Part shown: piece after piece, positions 9,636 to 18,998 of the stretch
How the letters are laid out: every line of letters starts with the position of its first letter
How positions within the stretch are numbered: the first letter of the stretch is position 1
Source of the DNA: Paenibacillus albidus
GTDB taxonomy: Bacteria; Bacillota; Bacilli; Paenibacillales; Paenibacillaceae
Assembly (NCBI RefSeq): GCF_014644435.1
Contig: NZ_BMKR01000026.1
Span: 32,947 to 96,946, forward strand
Reading direction: 5' to 3'
DNA length: 64,000 nt
The notes under the pieces: model-generated
Database searches by the model: none
What the model was told of the DNA's origin: nothing
The model's input: the letters and a program-made list of their open reading frames with translations, nothing else
Translations under genes and position numbers: made by a program

Positions 9636-11960
9636 TTGCTTGGATACCGTTCGATCAAACACAACACGATGTTCGTCAAGCTGCTCCTTTCTTTGACCGC
9701 CATTGCTGTAATCACCGTCATTCTCATCGCCACGATCACTTACTCCATTTCGGCGGACAACAGTATTCAGAACGCCATCGCGTACAACGAATCCATCTTG
9801 ACGCAGCAGCAGGAGCTCATCCACAAGGAGCTGACCGCCATCAAATCTGCCGCCGCCGGCATGATCACGACCCAATCGTACCTGTACCATACGAAAGGCG
9901 GCAAGTTAAGCGTCAGCTCCCTGATTGATTTATCCGGCTTCGTGGAAGAGCAGAACAAGATCAGTCCCTACATCGATTCCATCTATTTGTATTACGCCCC
10001 TTTGGAGCTTGTCCTGACATCGCATCCCGAGATCAAGACGTCCCCCATCTCCACGTTTGCGGACAGGTCCTGGCTGGAAGTCTGGAAGCTGCAATCGGAC
10101 AGCCGTACGATCTGGATTACCGGAAGGCAAGACGGCTTCGCTCCGGATCATTCCGCCGCCAGTCTGCTTCAGAAGATGCCATTAATCGGCCAAGTCGACG
10201 GCGCCATCGTTATGAATTTGAAGCTGGAGCTGCTGTTCGATGACTATTTGAGCCATTACCATAATAAAAAAGGCGCCACCCTTGTATTGGGGCCGGGTTC
10301 CGATCTGCTCTATTCCGATACTGCCGCCGGAGAGTCCTTGCTGCAAGAGTTGGACCCCGTCCGGCTGACCGGTGGAAGCGGCTACTACATCGATGATTCC
10401 GACCGGATCGTCTCCTATACAACCTCGGAGCTGACCGGCTGGAGATTCGTAGACATCACCAAACGTCACGCCCTCCTGCAAGGGATGGACCGCATCAAAT
10501 TCATTGTCATCACTGTTGCAGCCACCTACCTGACTGCCGCCTTCGGGATATCCTTTTATTTGTCCAGAAGATTGTACCGGCCGCTCCAAAGCGTGATCTC
10601 CTATATCGGCGGCTCCGAAGCCGGTCAGCAGGACGGAACAAACGGCCCCCTGCCCGCAGGTGACGAAGCCGGCTTCATTCGACATATCTTCGATCAATTG
10701 GTCCGCAACTGGGAGACACTAGTGAAAGAGAAGCGGAGGGTAGATTCCCTTCTTACCGATAACCGTACAGCCATAAAGGAGAAATATTTGAACGATCTCA
10801 TCCAAGGCGGCGGAACGGACCAGGCGGCGGAGCTGCTGGGGATCCGGCTGGACTTTGCCCGGTTTGCCGTGCTGACCCTTGAGCTGGAGGAGCCTTATCC
10901 GGTGAAGGGACCGGACGGTACCCTCCAATTCTACCTGTTCCGTTACGGGCTTATGGAGGAGCTCGGGGCCGATATCGATGGTGAGATTTTCGCCAAGGAT
11001 GACAAAAGGACGGTGATCCTCCTTTCCGTTCCTCCAGGAGAGGACGACTTCCCGTTAGAGCAAGCCAAAAAGCTGAAGTTGCTATTGCTAACCCGGTACA
11101 GCATGAACGTAACCATCGCCGTCAGCCGGATCCACGGGAGCGTAGAAACAGTCCGCTTGGCCTACGAGGATACGTTGGAAGCTCTGAATCTGAAGATGTA
11201 TATCGGTAAAGGCGAAATTCTGCCCTATGACATCCTCGGCGACTGGAAGTCGGAGGAAAAAGCTTATTATTATCCCTATGAACTGGAAACGAAGCTGCTG
11301 CAGGCGCTGCTGCAGACGGACAAGGAGGAATGCTTCAAGGCCATTCGGCAGATCACGCGGACCGTAATCGATAAGAAGCTGGGGAAGGCAAATATTCAGC
11401 AGCAATTTTTCCAGCTGAGCGGGGAAATTATGAAGACGCTTGTCCAGACTGGGGGCGATATGTCCGCGGTGTTCGGGGACAGACCGGCTTATCCGGAAGT
11501 ACTGTCGCGTGCCGAGACGCTGCCGGATATGGAAGAGTGCCTGCTGGACATGTGCAGCAGGATCATCGCCTACCACAAGGAGAAACGTTCCAAGATGACG
11601 GATGTGACCCTGCAGCTGGCGACCGATTATATGGATGCGAACTTCAATAAAAATATTTCTGTGGACACAGTAGCCGAAAACGTGCAGCGCAGCTCATCTT
11701 ACTTAAGCCGGATCTTCAAGGAATCAACGGGGATGACCGTCAATGATTATTTGATCCAGCTCCGGATTAAGCGGGCTATGGAGCTGCTCCAGCAGCTTGA
11801 CCTCTCCACCGAAGAGATCTGCCGGGAAATCGGATATGCGAATGTAAGCTACTTCAATAAGTTATTCAAAGCCCGGACAGGGCTTACACCCGGACAATAC
11901 CGGCAGCAGCAGGCAGCAGACAGACTGCTGCAAACAAAAGAAACGGATACCGCCCATTGA
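9636..11960 (+). CDS. Membrane-bound AraC-type sensor-regulator
   Basis: About 774 residues: one transmembrane helix near the N-terminus, an extracellular Cache-like sensing region (about 45-285), a second helix (about 295-315), a cytoplasmic linker, and a C-terminal AraC DNA-binding domain (last ~100 residues; SSYLSRIFKESTGMT and GYANVSYFNKLFK are the two helix-turn-helix units). Such one-protein sensors detect sugars outside and switch on the adjacent sugar ABC operon. I prefer the TTG at 9636, eight bases after GTGGAG, over the TTG at 9615, which lacks a ribosome site. The divergent binding protein/permease/beta-helix operon is the likely target. Confidence 0.88.
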   Translation: MLGYRSIKHNTMFVKLLLSLTAIAVITVILIATITYSISADNSIQNAIAYNESILTQQQELIHKELTAIKSAAAGMITTQSYLYHTKGGKLSVSSLIDLSGFVEEQNKISPYIDSIYLYYAPLELVLTSHPEIKTSPISTFADRSWLEVWKLQSDSRTIWITGRQDGFAPDHSAASLLQKMPLIGQVDGAIVMNLKLELLFDDYLSHYHNKKGATLVLGPGSDLLYSDTAAGESLLQELDPVRLTGGSGYYIDDSDRIVSYTTSELTGWRFVDITKRHALLQGMDRIKFIVITVAATYLTAAFGISFYLSRRLYRPLQSVISYIGGSEAGQQDGTNGPLPAGDEAGFIRHIFDQLVRNWETLVKEKRRVDSLLTDNRTAIKEKYLNDLIQGGGTDQAAELLGIRLDFARFAVLTLELEEPYPVKGPDGTLQFYLFRYGLMEELGADIDGEIFAKDDKRTVILLSVPPGEDDFPLEQAKKLKLLLLTRYSMNVTIAVSRIHGSVETVRLAYEDTLEALNLKMYIGKGEILPYDILGDWKSEEKAYYYPYELETKLLQALLQTDKEECFKAIRQITRTVIDKKLGKANIQQQFFQLSGEIMKTLVQTGGDMSAVFGDRPAYPEVLSRAETLPDMEECLLDMCSRIIAYHKEKRSKMTDVTLQLATDYMDANFNKNISVDTVAENVQRSSSYLSRIFKESTGMTVNDYLIQLRIKRAMELLQQLDLSTEEICREIGYANVSYFNKLFKARTGLTPGQYRQQQAADRLLQTKETDTAH

Positions 11961-11974
11961 AGACGGTATCCGTT
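11942..11974. terminator. Hairpin overlapping the AraC stop codon
   Basis: Eleven-base arms (AACGGATACCG and its complement) form a stem that includes the stop codon region. It sits between convergent genes, so it can serve both. Confidence 0.6.
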
Positions 11975-11995
11975 CCTATTATTCATTGGCTACTT

Positions 11996-13288
11996 CTAGA
12001 AGAAATGAATTTTTTTCACACCGATCAAAAGAACATCGCTTTCAAAATCATGCATAGCAATGACCGTTATCCCCTCTTGAACAGTTAATGAAGCCGCTGC
12101 AAATCTGTGGTGTTCAAGGTCGATGAGGGTAAACTCGTATTCACCAAGGTCCGCATTTAACCTCAGAACTGTATTGACTGGGACATAAATGGCAACCTTG
12201 GACAAGCTGGCGGTTGCCGCCGCCCGGATCTCTTCCGTGTTCTTAAGCACAATGTCCCACGGCCGCAAATCGGTCAGCCCGTACATCTGAAACAGCCATT
12301 TGGCAAATCCGTAATCCCACGCCCCCTCAAATTTGAGGGCGGTCTGCCAATCATAAGGGCTGTCAAAGCCTTCGCCGGTAACTCCGAACCGCTTGCCTTT
12401 CTTATGCCAGCTCCAGATTCCATGCGCTCCGTAGGTTACACCGGCAGCCGCTCCGGATAAAAGACTTTGCCAGGCAGCCTTGCGCACATCGGCACGGCTG
12501 AACCGGCCGTAAACCTGGCGGCTGTACCCCATCATTTCGTAGCAAGGCTCCGAGTTCAACACCGGCCGTGTTACCGGCTTGCTGCTGAAATCCATAGCTA
12601 AGGTGTAGGCCGTAGGCTGAAACTGTGAGTTGTGGCCGGACTGGTACATGTAGAAGTCCAGGTCGGGATCGTTTATGAATTCGTCCGGCACTTCCGCAAG
12701 TCGTCCTTGAATATGCAGGGTGGTCAAGCACTCCGGGCTATGCCTTTTCACAACATGAAGTGCAGTCCGGTAGTATTCATTCGCCCGTTCGGATGGAAAG
12801 TCGGTGTCTCCGCTCACGACATAGATCGGGCAGTATTTGGAGAAGCGGTCCGCTGCATAACGCACGTATGGTTCCACTGCATCCAGCGGCATCTTCTTAT
12901 CTTCCCGGATTCTGGACGCCCAGGTATCCGGAATATAATTGCACCAGAGCAGAACCAGCGCCGGCACAAACCCTTTGCCCACCGCTATTTCCACCATTTG
13001 CTCGGCTCTTGCGAAATACTCTTCATTTAGCGTATAAAAATCATACGTACCGTCTTCACAGCGGGCAAACGGCTCCTGATTCAAATCACTGCCGCTGGCA
13101 TCCCACTGCCGCAGCAGATTGATCTGCAGAACATTAAAGCCCTGGCTTTTCCTGTAGTCCAGATAATAGTTCCATTCCTCCAGCGGGATATTGGTAAATG
13201 CGCTCCAGACCGTATCGGCCAGATAGAAAAACGGAGCCCCTTCGCTGACGAAATAACGTTTGTTCTCCGCTATGCCAAGCTTGATCAT
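11996..13288 (-). CDS. Apiosidase-like glycoside hydrolase (DUF4038, GH140-related)
   Basis: A 430-residue protein without a signal peptide, so cytoplasmic. It matches the DUF4038 apiosidase-like TIM-barrel pattern: the N-terminal FYLADTVWSAF stretch, an SGDTDF acidic motif at about residue 159 and NSEPCYE at about 246, where the catalytic Asp and Glu of this fold lie. A short beta-sandwich tail follows. The characterised GH140 enzymes remove beta-D-apiose from plant polysaccharide. The start ATG has GGGAGGA upstream. It is last in the PTS gene order but lies after a terminator hairpin, so read-through or its own promoter would be needed. Cytoplasmic location suits a substrate delivered by the PTS. 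Family call fairly sure; apiose as substrate is inference strengthened by the divergent operon. Confidence 0.75.
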   Translation of the reverse strand: MIKLGIAENKRYFVSEGAPFFYLADTVWSAFTNIPLEEWNYYLDYRKSQGFNVLQINLLRQWDASGSDLNQEPFARCEDGTYDFYTLNEEYFARAEQMVEIAVGKGFVPALVLLWCNYIPDTWASRIREDKKMPLDAVEPYVRYAADRFSKYCPIYVVSGDTDFPSERANEYYRTALHVVKRHSPECLTTLHIQGRLAEVPDEFINDPDLDFYMYQSGHNSQFQPTAYTLAMDFSSKPVTRPVLNSEPCYEMMGYSRQVYGRFSRADVRKAAWQSLLSGAAAGVTYGAHGIWSWHKKGKRFGVTGEGFDSPYDWQTALKFEGAWDYGFAKWLFQMYGLTDLRPWDIVLKNTEEIRAAATASLSKVAIYVPVNTVLRLNADLGEYEFTLIDLEHHRFAAASLTVQEGITVIAMHDFESDVLLIGVKKIHFF

Positions 13289-13317
13289 AGAATGTGTCCT
13301 CCCTCTCGAATAATGAA

Positions 13318-13344
13318 GAAAACGGCGCTGAATACGCCGTTTTC
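13318..13344 (-). terminator. Terminator after the PTS IIC gene
   Basis: Perfect 10-base arms (GAAAACGGCG and its complement) with a 7-base loop, followed on the minus strand by TTTTCTTCATT. It lies between the IIC gene and the apiosidase-like gene and may attenuate expression of the latter. Confidence 0.7.
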
Positions 13345-13360
13345 CGGGTTTATGGTCCGC

Positions 13361-14665
13361 TTATGAGGTGACTGCGCCGGCATTAATCCCGGCTGTCCCC
13401 TCCTGTTCCGAATTCTCCTGTGCTTCGCGTTCCCTCTCCAGCGCCTGTCTGTCGAGGATTCTAAAGAATGGATAATAGATCAGCATACAAACAGGAATGA
13501 GCACAAGCTGTGCAGCAGCAAGCCTCCAACTGCCCTCAATGAATCCCAAAGCAAAGATCGGAGTTCCAAAGGCAGGATAAATCCCGATCGGTGCCGGCAG
13601 CAAACCGATGGTTGTCGCAAAATAGCCCAGCACCGCGCAAACGATAGGGGAGGCGATAAACGGAACCGCCAGCAGCGGATTCAGAACGACCGGTATGCCG
13701 AAGTTCAGGGGCTCGTGTATCGAGAAGAACGTTCCCGGAAGGCCCAGTTTCCCAATCGTACGCAGCTGCTTGCTCTTGGCCAGAAAGACCAGCAGCAGTG
13801 CGAAGCCGAGCATAGGTGCATAATTGGCAAAGATGTACCAGAACGCCAGTCCAATAATGTTCGGCAACGGTGCACCGGCCTGAAAGGCTTCAAGGTTCGC
13901 AAGATCCAGACTCATCCAGATGGGCTTCACAATAGCCAGAGTCACGATAGCTCCGTGAATCCCGAACATCCAGAGCGCCTGCATAATGATCAGGGCAATA
14001 ATCATGGCCCCTAACGATCCGCCAAGCCCTTCCAGCGGCACTTGCAGATAGGTATAAATAAACTCATGAACTGTAACGAAAGAGGTCTGCATGAACAATC
14101 CGGAGATTACGACGAAAAGGACGGCTACAAGTATGGCCGGAATCAGACCCGAAAAGGTTTTGACAACCGTAGGCGGAACTCCCTCCGGCATTTTAATAGT
14201 CCAGTTGCGGTCAACAATCCATATATACAATCTTGAGGCGATCAGGCCGACAAACATGGCTACAAACAACCCCTGTGCGCCAAGCCATTGGAGCGGCAAG
14301 GCCCGTACCTTGTCGAAGGTCTCTACCGGCGTGAGGATAAGGAACGAGAGCAGCGCAGTCGCAGCGGGGACCAACGGGTCCTTGTCAAAGGCCTGTGCCA
14401 GTCTGTAAGCAATGAAGAATACGGCATATAGGGCGATAACCCCCGTAGTCATGGTTGATGCCAATCCGATAATTCCCTTTACCGGTGCAATAAAGTTCTG
14501 ATAAGGCTCCCAGGCAAGCGCGGAGAACAGCGTCGAGAACGCCCCGACAATCAGAAAAGGGAGGGTTGACATCAGACCGTTCGAAATAGCGCTCATGTAG
14601 CGGTTTTGCTGAATTTTACCTGCGTATCTTTGCAGCTTGTGGGATAGCTTTTTTTCATTTGCCAT
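13361..14665 (-). CDS. PTS lactose/cellobiose family IIC permease
   Basis: A 434-residue polytopic membrane protein of the CelB/LicC family, with the N-terminal YAGKIQQNRYMSAISNG and the later stretch LPGTFFSIHEPLNFGIP, which contains the conserved HEP motif near the sugar site. It moves a beta-glycoside across the membrane while IIB phosphorylates the glucose unit. IIA and IIB lie upstream with a phospho-beta-glucosidase gene between. Given the rest of the locus, the substrate may be a disaccharide or small glycoside built on beta-glucose. Confidence 0.93.
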   Translation of the reverse strand: MANEKKLSHKLQRYAGKIQQNRYMSAISNGLMSTLPFLIVGAFSTLFSALAWEPYQNFIAPVKGIIGLASTMTTGVIALYAVFFIAYRLAQAFDKDPLVPAATALLSFLILTPVETFDKVRALPLQWLGAQGLFVAMFVGLIASRLYIWIVDRNWTIKMPEGVPPTVVKTFSGLIPAILVAVLFVVISGLFMQTSFVTVHEFIYTYLQVPLEGLGGSLGAMIIALIIMQALWMFGIHGAIVTLAIVKPIWMSLDLANLEAFQAGAPLPNIIGLAFWYIFANYAPMLGFALLLVFLAKSKQLRTIGKLGLPGTFFSIHEPLNFGIPVVLNPLLAVPFIASPIVCAVLGYFATTIGLLPAPIGIYPAFGTPIFALGFIEGSWRLAAAQLVLIPVCMLIYYPFFRILDRQALEREREAQENSEQEGTAGINAGAVTS

Positions 14666-14710
14666 ATCCGTTCAACTCCTGCTTTAGAATTTCATCTGAT
14701 AAACCATCAT

Positions 14711-16120
14711 CTAGATAACGCTTCCATTTGATGAAATTACGTTTTTGTACCAATAAAAGCTGTTCTTGCGAATCCGCCGTAGCTGCTTCAGATCGTACTC
14801 GTCCCGGTCAACATACACGAAACCGTAACGCTTGCTGATTCCCTGATGTGTGCTGATCAAATCGATTGCCGACCATGGACAGTAACCAAACAATTCTACG
14901 CCATCCGTAATCGCCAACCGGCATTGTTCAATGTGCTTGCGCAAGTAATCGATGCGGTATTCATCTCTTACAACATCTCCTTCTTCCAGCACATCAAAAG
15001 CTCCCAGCCCATTCTCTGTAATGATCATCGGCAGCTGATAACGGTCATAAATGCTCCGCAAGGTTACGCGCAGGCCTGCCGGATCAATGCCCCAGCCAAA
15101 TTCCGTCCGTTCCAGATATTCGTTCCCGCTGCCCGCAAACACCCCGGCTTCGCCAACCGAAATTTGCTGATCGCCCATTCCGCCTTTTTCCGCCGAATCC
15201 CCGGTGCTTGCTTTGACGGTGGCGGAACTGTAGTAATTAAAAGCAATAAAGTCCGGCTTCGCAGCGGCGAGTATTTCCATGTCCCCTTCCTGGATGTCCG
15301 GTGTATAACCTTTCTCTTCGAAGTAGCTCCAGACCAGCGTATTGTAGCGGCCGAATACCGCTATATCGAGATATAGCCAATTCCGGATTGCCGCAAAATT
15401 GTCCGCGGCCACCACATCTTCCGGCCGCGATGAGGCCGGGTACACACAGGAGATATTGGGTGCCGGTGCGATTTTTGCCCCCGGAAGCAGTTCCTTGCAC
15501 AGAATCATCGCCTTGGCTTGAGCCAGCAGCATATGGTGATTTTGCTGGTACAGTTCCTTCTTCGGGTCTTTCAGGTTCGGGTCCAGTGTTCCCAGGGCAG
15601 AGCCGTGAAGAATCATCATATTCTGCTCGTTGATGGTCAGCCAATACTTCACCCGGTCGCCAAAATGCTCGAACAAGGTCTTCGCATACGCTTCAAAAGC
15701 GGCAATTGTATGCCGGTTTGACCAACCGCCCTCCTTCTCCAGAGCCGCCGGAAGATCAAAATGGTACATGGTCACGATAGGCTCGATCCCGTATTTTAGC
15801 AGCTCATCAATCAAATGGCTGTAAAATTGTATGCCTTTCGGATTCAATTCCCCGGTTCCCAGCGGGTATATGCGGGTCCAGGCAATCGAGAAGCGGTAAG
15901 CCTTGAAGCCCATTTCCGCCAGCAATGCAACATCTTCTTTATAGTGATAGTAATGGCCGCTTGCGACCTTGTAATCGGTGATCCCTTCCCGTGGGGGGCG
16001 GCTGTCTATGACAGATGGCCCTTTCCCGTCCTCGTCCCATGCTCCTTCAAACTGATAAGCCGAGGTTGATCCGCCCCATTTAAAATCCGGCTCAAAGCCC
16101 TTCAAGTGGTTATGCTTCAT
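14711..16120 (-). CDS. 6-phospho-beta-glucosidase, GH1
   Basis: A 469-residue cytoplasmic GH1 enzyme. The acid/base Glu is in TINEQN (about residue 165) and the nucleophile Glu in ITENGLG (about 366). The C-terminal ISKRYGFVYVD carries the Ser-Lys-Tyr set that binds the 6-phosphate in phospho-beta-glucosidases, which separates it from plain beta-glucosidases. It would split the phosphorylated PTS product into glucose 6-phosphate and an aglycone or second sugar. It sits between IIB and IIC in one operon. Confidence 0.93.
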   Translation of the reverse strand: MKHNHLKGFEPDFKWGGSTSAYQFEGAWDEDGKGPSVIDSRPPREGITDYKVASGHYYHYKEDVALLAEMGFKAYRFSIAWTRIYPLGTGELNPKGIQFYSHLIDELLKYGIEPIVTMYHFDLPAALEKEGGWSNRHTIAAFEAYAKTLFEHFGDRVKYWLTINEQNMMILHGSALGTLDPNLKDPKKELYQQNHHMLLAQAKAMILCKELLPGAKIAPAPNISCVYPASSRPEDVVAADNFAAIRNWLYLDIAVFGRYNTLVWSYFEEKGYTPDIQEGDMEILAAAKPDFIAFNYYSSATVKASTGDSAEKGGMGDQQISVGEAGVFAGSGNEYLERTEFGWGIDPAGLRVTLRSIYDRYQLPMIITENGLGAFDVLEEGDVVRDEYRIDYLRKHIEQCRLAITDGVELFGYCPWSAIDLISTHQGISKRYGFVYVDRDEYDLKQLRRIRKNSFYWYKNVISSNGSVI

Positions 16121-16169
16121 GTTAATCTCCTTTTTCTTCTGGCAAAGGGTATGTCATCAGCCCCTGCAC

Positions 16170-16469
16170 TTACAGGCTTAAAGCATCAGCAAGCACTTTC
16201 TCGCCGTTCATCATGCCATAGTCCATTCGGTCGATTACGCTCACTTTAATGCCCTTAGGTTCATATTTGCTTTTAAAATCATCTTCCAGATAGCCGACCT
16301 GCGGCCCAATCAGCAGCACATCCGTCTTGTCCGCGTACTCCTTGAAGGAGCTTTCGGAGGTGGCCCTGATCTCTACCTCAACATTTTGGGCCTGGGCAGC
16401 CTTCTGCATTTTCTGTACCAGCATACTTGTAGACATTCCCGCTGCGCATACCAAAGTAATTTGTTTCAT
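16170..16469 (-). CDS. PTS lactose/cellobiose IIB
   Basis: A 99-residue cytoplasmic phosphocarrier. The phospho-accepting Cys8 lies in the loop VCAAGMSTS typical of CelA/LicB. It takes phosphate from IIA and passes it to the incoming sugar in IIC. Only two bases separate it from the IIA gene. Confidence 0.95.
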   Translation of the reverse strand: MKQITLVCAAGMSTSMLVQKMQKAAQAQNVEVEIRATSESSFKEYADKTDVLLIGPQVGYLEDDFKSKYEPKGIKVSVIDRMDYGMMNGEKVLADALSL

Positions 16470-16471
16470 TC

Positions 16472-16834
16472 TTAGTCCTCCCTATTTGTAGTGTTTTGGA
16501 CAACCGCTGCTTCATAACGGTTCAATCTGCTATATAGCTCCACAATGTGTCCTGCCAAGTCTTTTGTCGTAATGGCCGACATCAGATGATCCTGTGCATG
16601 CACCATCAGCAATGTCACTTCATGTGCGGTTCCGCCCGCTTCCTGCTGGATCAGCCGTGTTTGCGATTTATGCGCATCCACCAGCTCCTTTTTGCATTCC
16701 TCGAGACATTCTGCTGCCTGCTCTGAATGCCCTTTCTGGGCAAGGGCAATAGCTTCCATAGCCTTGCTCTTGGCGAACCCTGCATTGGTTATAATTCCCA
16801 TAATAATTTCCTGATACTCATCCATAACGTTCAC
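16472..16834 (-). CDS. PTS lactose/cellobiose IIA
   Basis: A 120-residue all-helical phosphocarrier. The family motif VHAQDHLM contains the phospho-accepting His (His79) and the second conserved His83. It receives phosphate from HPr. It is the first gene of the PTS unit; the ATG has AGAGGTG upstream. Confidence 0.95.
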   Translation of the reverse strand: MNVMDEYQEIIMGIITNAGFAKSKAMEAIALAQKGHSEQAAECLEECKKELVDAHKSQTRLIQQEAGGTAHEVTLLMVHAQDHLMSAITTKDLAGHIVELYSRLNRYEAAVVQNTTNRED

Positions 16835-16905
16835 CTCTTACATTTCATTTCTTTGTCTTACAAGATCAGTGTATACGATTACAACTCACATCTAAACGCA
16901 ATCCT

Positions 16906-16924
16906 TTTCCGCTACAAGCGGAAA
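16906..16924. promoter_or_regulatory. Hyphenated palindrome upstream of the PTS unit, possible operator
   Basis: TTTCCGCT and AGCGGAAA are separated by three bases, about 70-90 bases before the IIA start. Its position upstream of the likely promoter region (a TATACA box lies near 16875 on the minus strand) would suit binding by the PRD activator encoded next door. Function is inferred from position only. Confidence 0.35.
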
Positions 16925-16986
16925 TGCTTACATCCGCACGTATTCAACACCCACAGCAGAATCCAATATTCCCCGGGGAAAATAAT

Positions 16987-17042
16987 AAGGCTCCGCACCG
17001 CCGCCTGGCCGAAAATCCGGGCAATCGTCGGTGCAGAGCCTT
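16987..17042 (-). terminator. Terminator after the PRD activator gene
   Basis: Fourteen-base arms (AAGGCTCTGCACCG with its partner, one wobble pair) enclose a 28-base loop and are followed on the minus strand by TTATTATTTT. It separates the regulator pair from the PTS genes. Confidence 0.75.
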
Positions 17043-17048
17043 GTTCTA

Positions 17049-18998
17049 TCAATACAGCTTATGTCTGACAATAATTTGGGCAAACTCCCCATACGTTTTG
17101 CATTCCAGCATTTGCTGGATAATCTCGGAATTGTCGACCAGCCCCATCAGATGTTGATACATTTTCGCCTGTGGTTCTTCGCCGCTCTTATCAATACTGA
17201 GCAGGCAGACAAATTGCACCGGCCGGCCGGACCAGTCAATCGGAGACTTCAGTGTACATATCGCCCATACCGTACGGTTGCTCTGCGGAATGATCGGATG
17301 GGGAATGGCCACCAGATTCCCATAGGCTGTCGGTGCGGCATTTTCCCGTTCCAGAACCAGGCCGATGAAACCTTCGGAAGAACGGATCAACCCGAATTCA
17401 GACATTTTGTCCCCGAGAAAAGTAATGATCTCTTCCTTCGTGGTGAAGCTCTGTCTCAGAAACACAAGTTCTTCCATAATGTAGCGGAAGGAATACGGCT
17501 TCTCGCCGTTCAGCAAAGCATCAATGTTATCCATATCCCCGCTGCCCAGGAGTGTCTGCACGACAACCACCGGAACAGACAACGGCTGTGGGATGGGGAC
17601 GGTGCTTACTACAAAATCAATGTTATGCAAGGGGACCTGCTGCAGCTTGTAAAACTCGGTCGTCCCCACAACCTCCAGTCTCTCGCCGAATTTGCTCCTT
17701 AGCTTGTAATAAAGCAGACGCGCGCTGCCTACACCCGAAGTGCATACGACCAGGCAACGTTTGGGCCTGGTATCCATCTGCTGTCTTTCCATAGCTGCGC
17801 CGATATGAATAGCCAGGTACCCCATTTCCGCCTCGGGAATCACAATATTGAGTTTACTCTCAATCAGCTTAGCTCCGATGACCCCTGCCTGAAAAGCCAG
17901 GGGATAGTTGCCCTTCACATGCTCCAGCATCGGGTTGCGGATACTCATCCCGTATCTGACACGGTTCAGCGCCGGCTTCAAATGGAGGCAAATCCCCATC
18001 AACAGCTCTTGATCCCTGCTGATTCTCAGGTTCAGGCCTCTGTCAATTTCAGCAAGGATCTCCTTCCCCAGCTCATAAATCCCGCGGTCCAGCAGCTTCT
18101 CGGGACCCGTTTCTTCCGTCTCTTCCCCGGTTATCCCCGCAAACCACTTATTGCCGGCCAGATGCATGGCTATATAGGCCACCTCATCTTCGGGAAAAGA
18201 TAAATCCAGCTCTCGTTCAATCCGCGCGACAATCTGTTCAGCGGCCCGGAATTCCCCGGCGGCCCGGAATTCTTCCTTCTCATCCGAAAGCAGCGCGACC
18301 CGGTTCCCGTCACGAATTCGCTTGCAGGCAATCGCGATGTGAATGGACAGATTGCTGAAGGCGACATCCGACAGGCTTACGCCAAGCTTCTGAATCTGTT
18401 CCAGAATAATGCTGCGTATCAGCGTCATCTCGCGGGGAGAGACAATACGCGGCGCATCGTTTATGCCTCCGGCGCGTTCTTCATCCGAGCGGTTCACGAT
18501 AAATTCAGACATGCAAAAACGTAGCCGGACTTCATCGCCCCTCAGCTTAACTCCATAGTTCGGGCGCTTGTCGATGCCAATCCCGCAGGCAAGCAACGTC
18601 TGCTTGACCTCCTTGAAATCGTTCTGAACAGTGGATTTGCTGACATAAAGCTCATCTGCCAGCTCCTCCAGCTTCAAATACTCTCCGGCAAGCAAAAGGC
18701 GCCTGATTAAATAAAGCTGCCGGTAATCAGGTGATCCCGAATCTTCCGGTTCATTGTTCATAAACAATTGCTGTAACAGCATACGAAAGCTGCTGTCGTC
18801 TGTAATCTTCAGTTCATACCCTCTTGAGCGAACAGGTTGAACCGATGCTCCATGCTTGGCCAGGAACTCATCCAGCTCTCTGATGTCACTGCGTACGGTG
18901 CGTGAAGTAACCTGGATCAATTTTGCCAGATGCTCGCTCTTGACAGGGGTGTCCGCAGCCAGCAGATGCTGTAAAATCGAAACCATGCGTGAATTCAT
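17049..18998 (-). CDS. PRD-type transcriptional activator, LicR/MtlR-like
   Basis: A 649-residue cytoplasmic activator. Order: N-terminal helix-turn-helix (1-65), second winged helix (about 90-150), PRD1 (about 190-290), PRD2 (about 300-405), a IIB-like domain with CTSGVGSARLL (about 420-500) and a C-terminal IIA-Fru-like domain with IPHPIIP (about 505-645). Such proteins are controlled by PTS-dependent phosphorylation of His in the PRDs and of the IIB and IIA sites. It shares a four-base overlap (ATGA) with the LacI gene before it, so both regulators are made from one message, and it lies just upstream of the PTS genes it probably activates. Confidence 0.93.
   Translation of the reverse strand: MNSRMVSILQHLLAADTPVKSEHLAKLIQVTSRTVRSDIRELDEFLAKHGASVQPVRSRGYELKITDDSSFRMLLQQLFMNNEPEDSGSPDYRQLYLIRRLLLAGEYLKLEELADELYVSKSTVQNDFKEVKQTLLACGIGIDKRPNYGVKLRGDEVRLRFCMSEFIVNRSDEERAGGINDAPRIVSPREMTLIRSIILEQIQKLGVSLSDVAFSNLSIHIAIACKRIRDGNRVALLSDEKEEFRAAGEFRAAEQIVARIERELDLSFPEDEVAYIAMHLAGNKWFAGITGEETEETGPEKLLDRGIYELGKEILAEIDRGLNLRISRDQELLMGICLHLKPALNRVRYGMSIRNPMLEHVKGNYPLAFQAGVIGAKLIESKLNIVIPEAEMGYLAIHIGAAMERQQMDTRPKRCLVVCTSGVGSARLLYYKLRSKFGERLEVVGTTEFYKLQQVPLHNIDFVVSTVPIPQPLSVPVVVVQTLLGSGDMDNIDALLNGEKPYSFRYIMEELVFLRQSFTTKEEIITFLGDKMSEFGLIRSSEGFIGLVLERENAAPTAYGNLVAIPHPIIPQSNRTVWAICTLKSPIDWSGRPVQFVCLLSIDKSGEEPQAKMYQHLMGLVDNSEIIQQMLECKTYGEFAQIIVRHKLY

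Noticed and set aside
14846..15376. 176-codon open frame opposite the GH1 gene
   Set aside because: Antisense to a well-supported GH1 enzyme; no start signal or domain.
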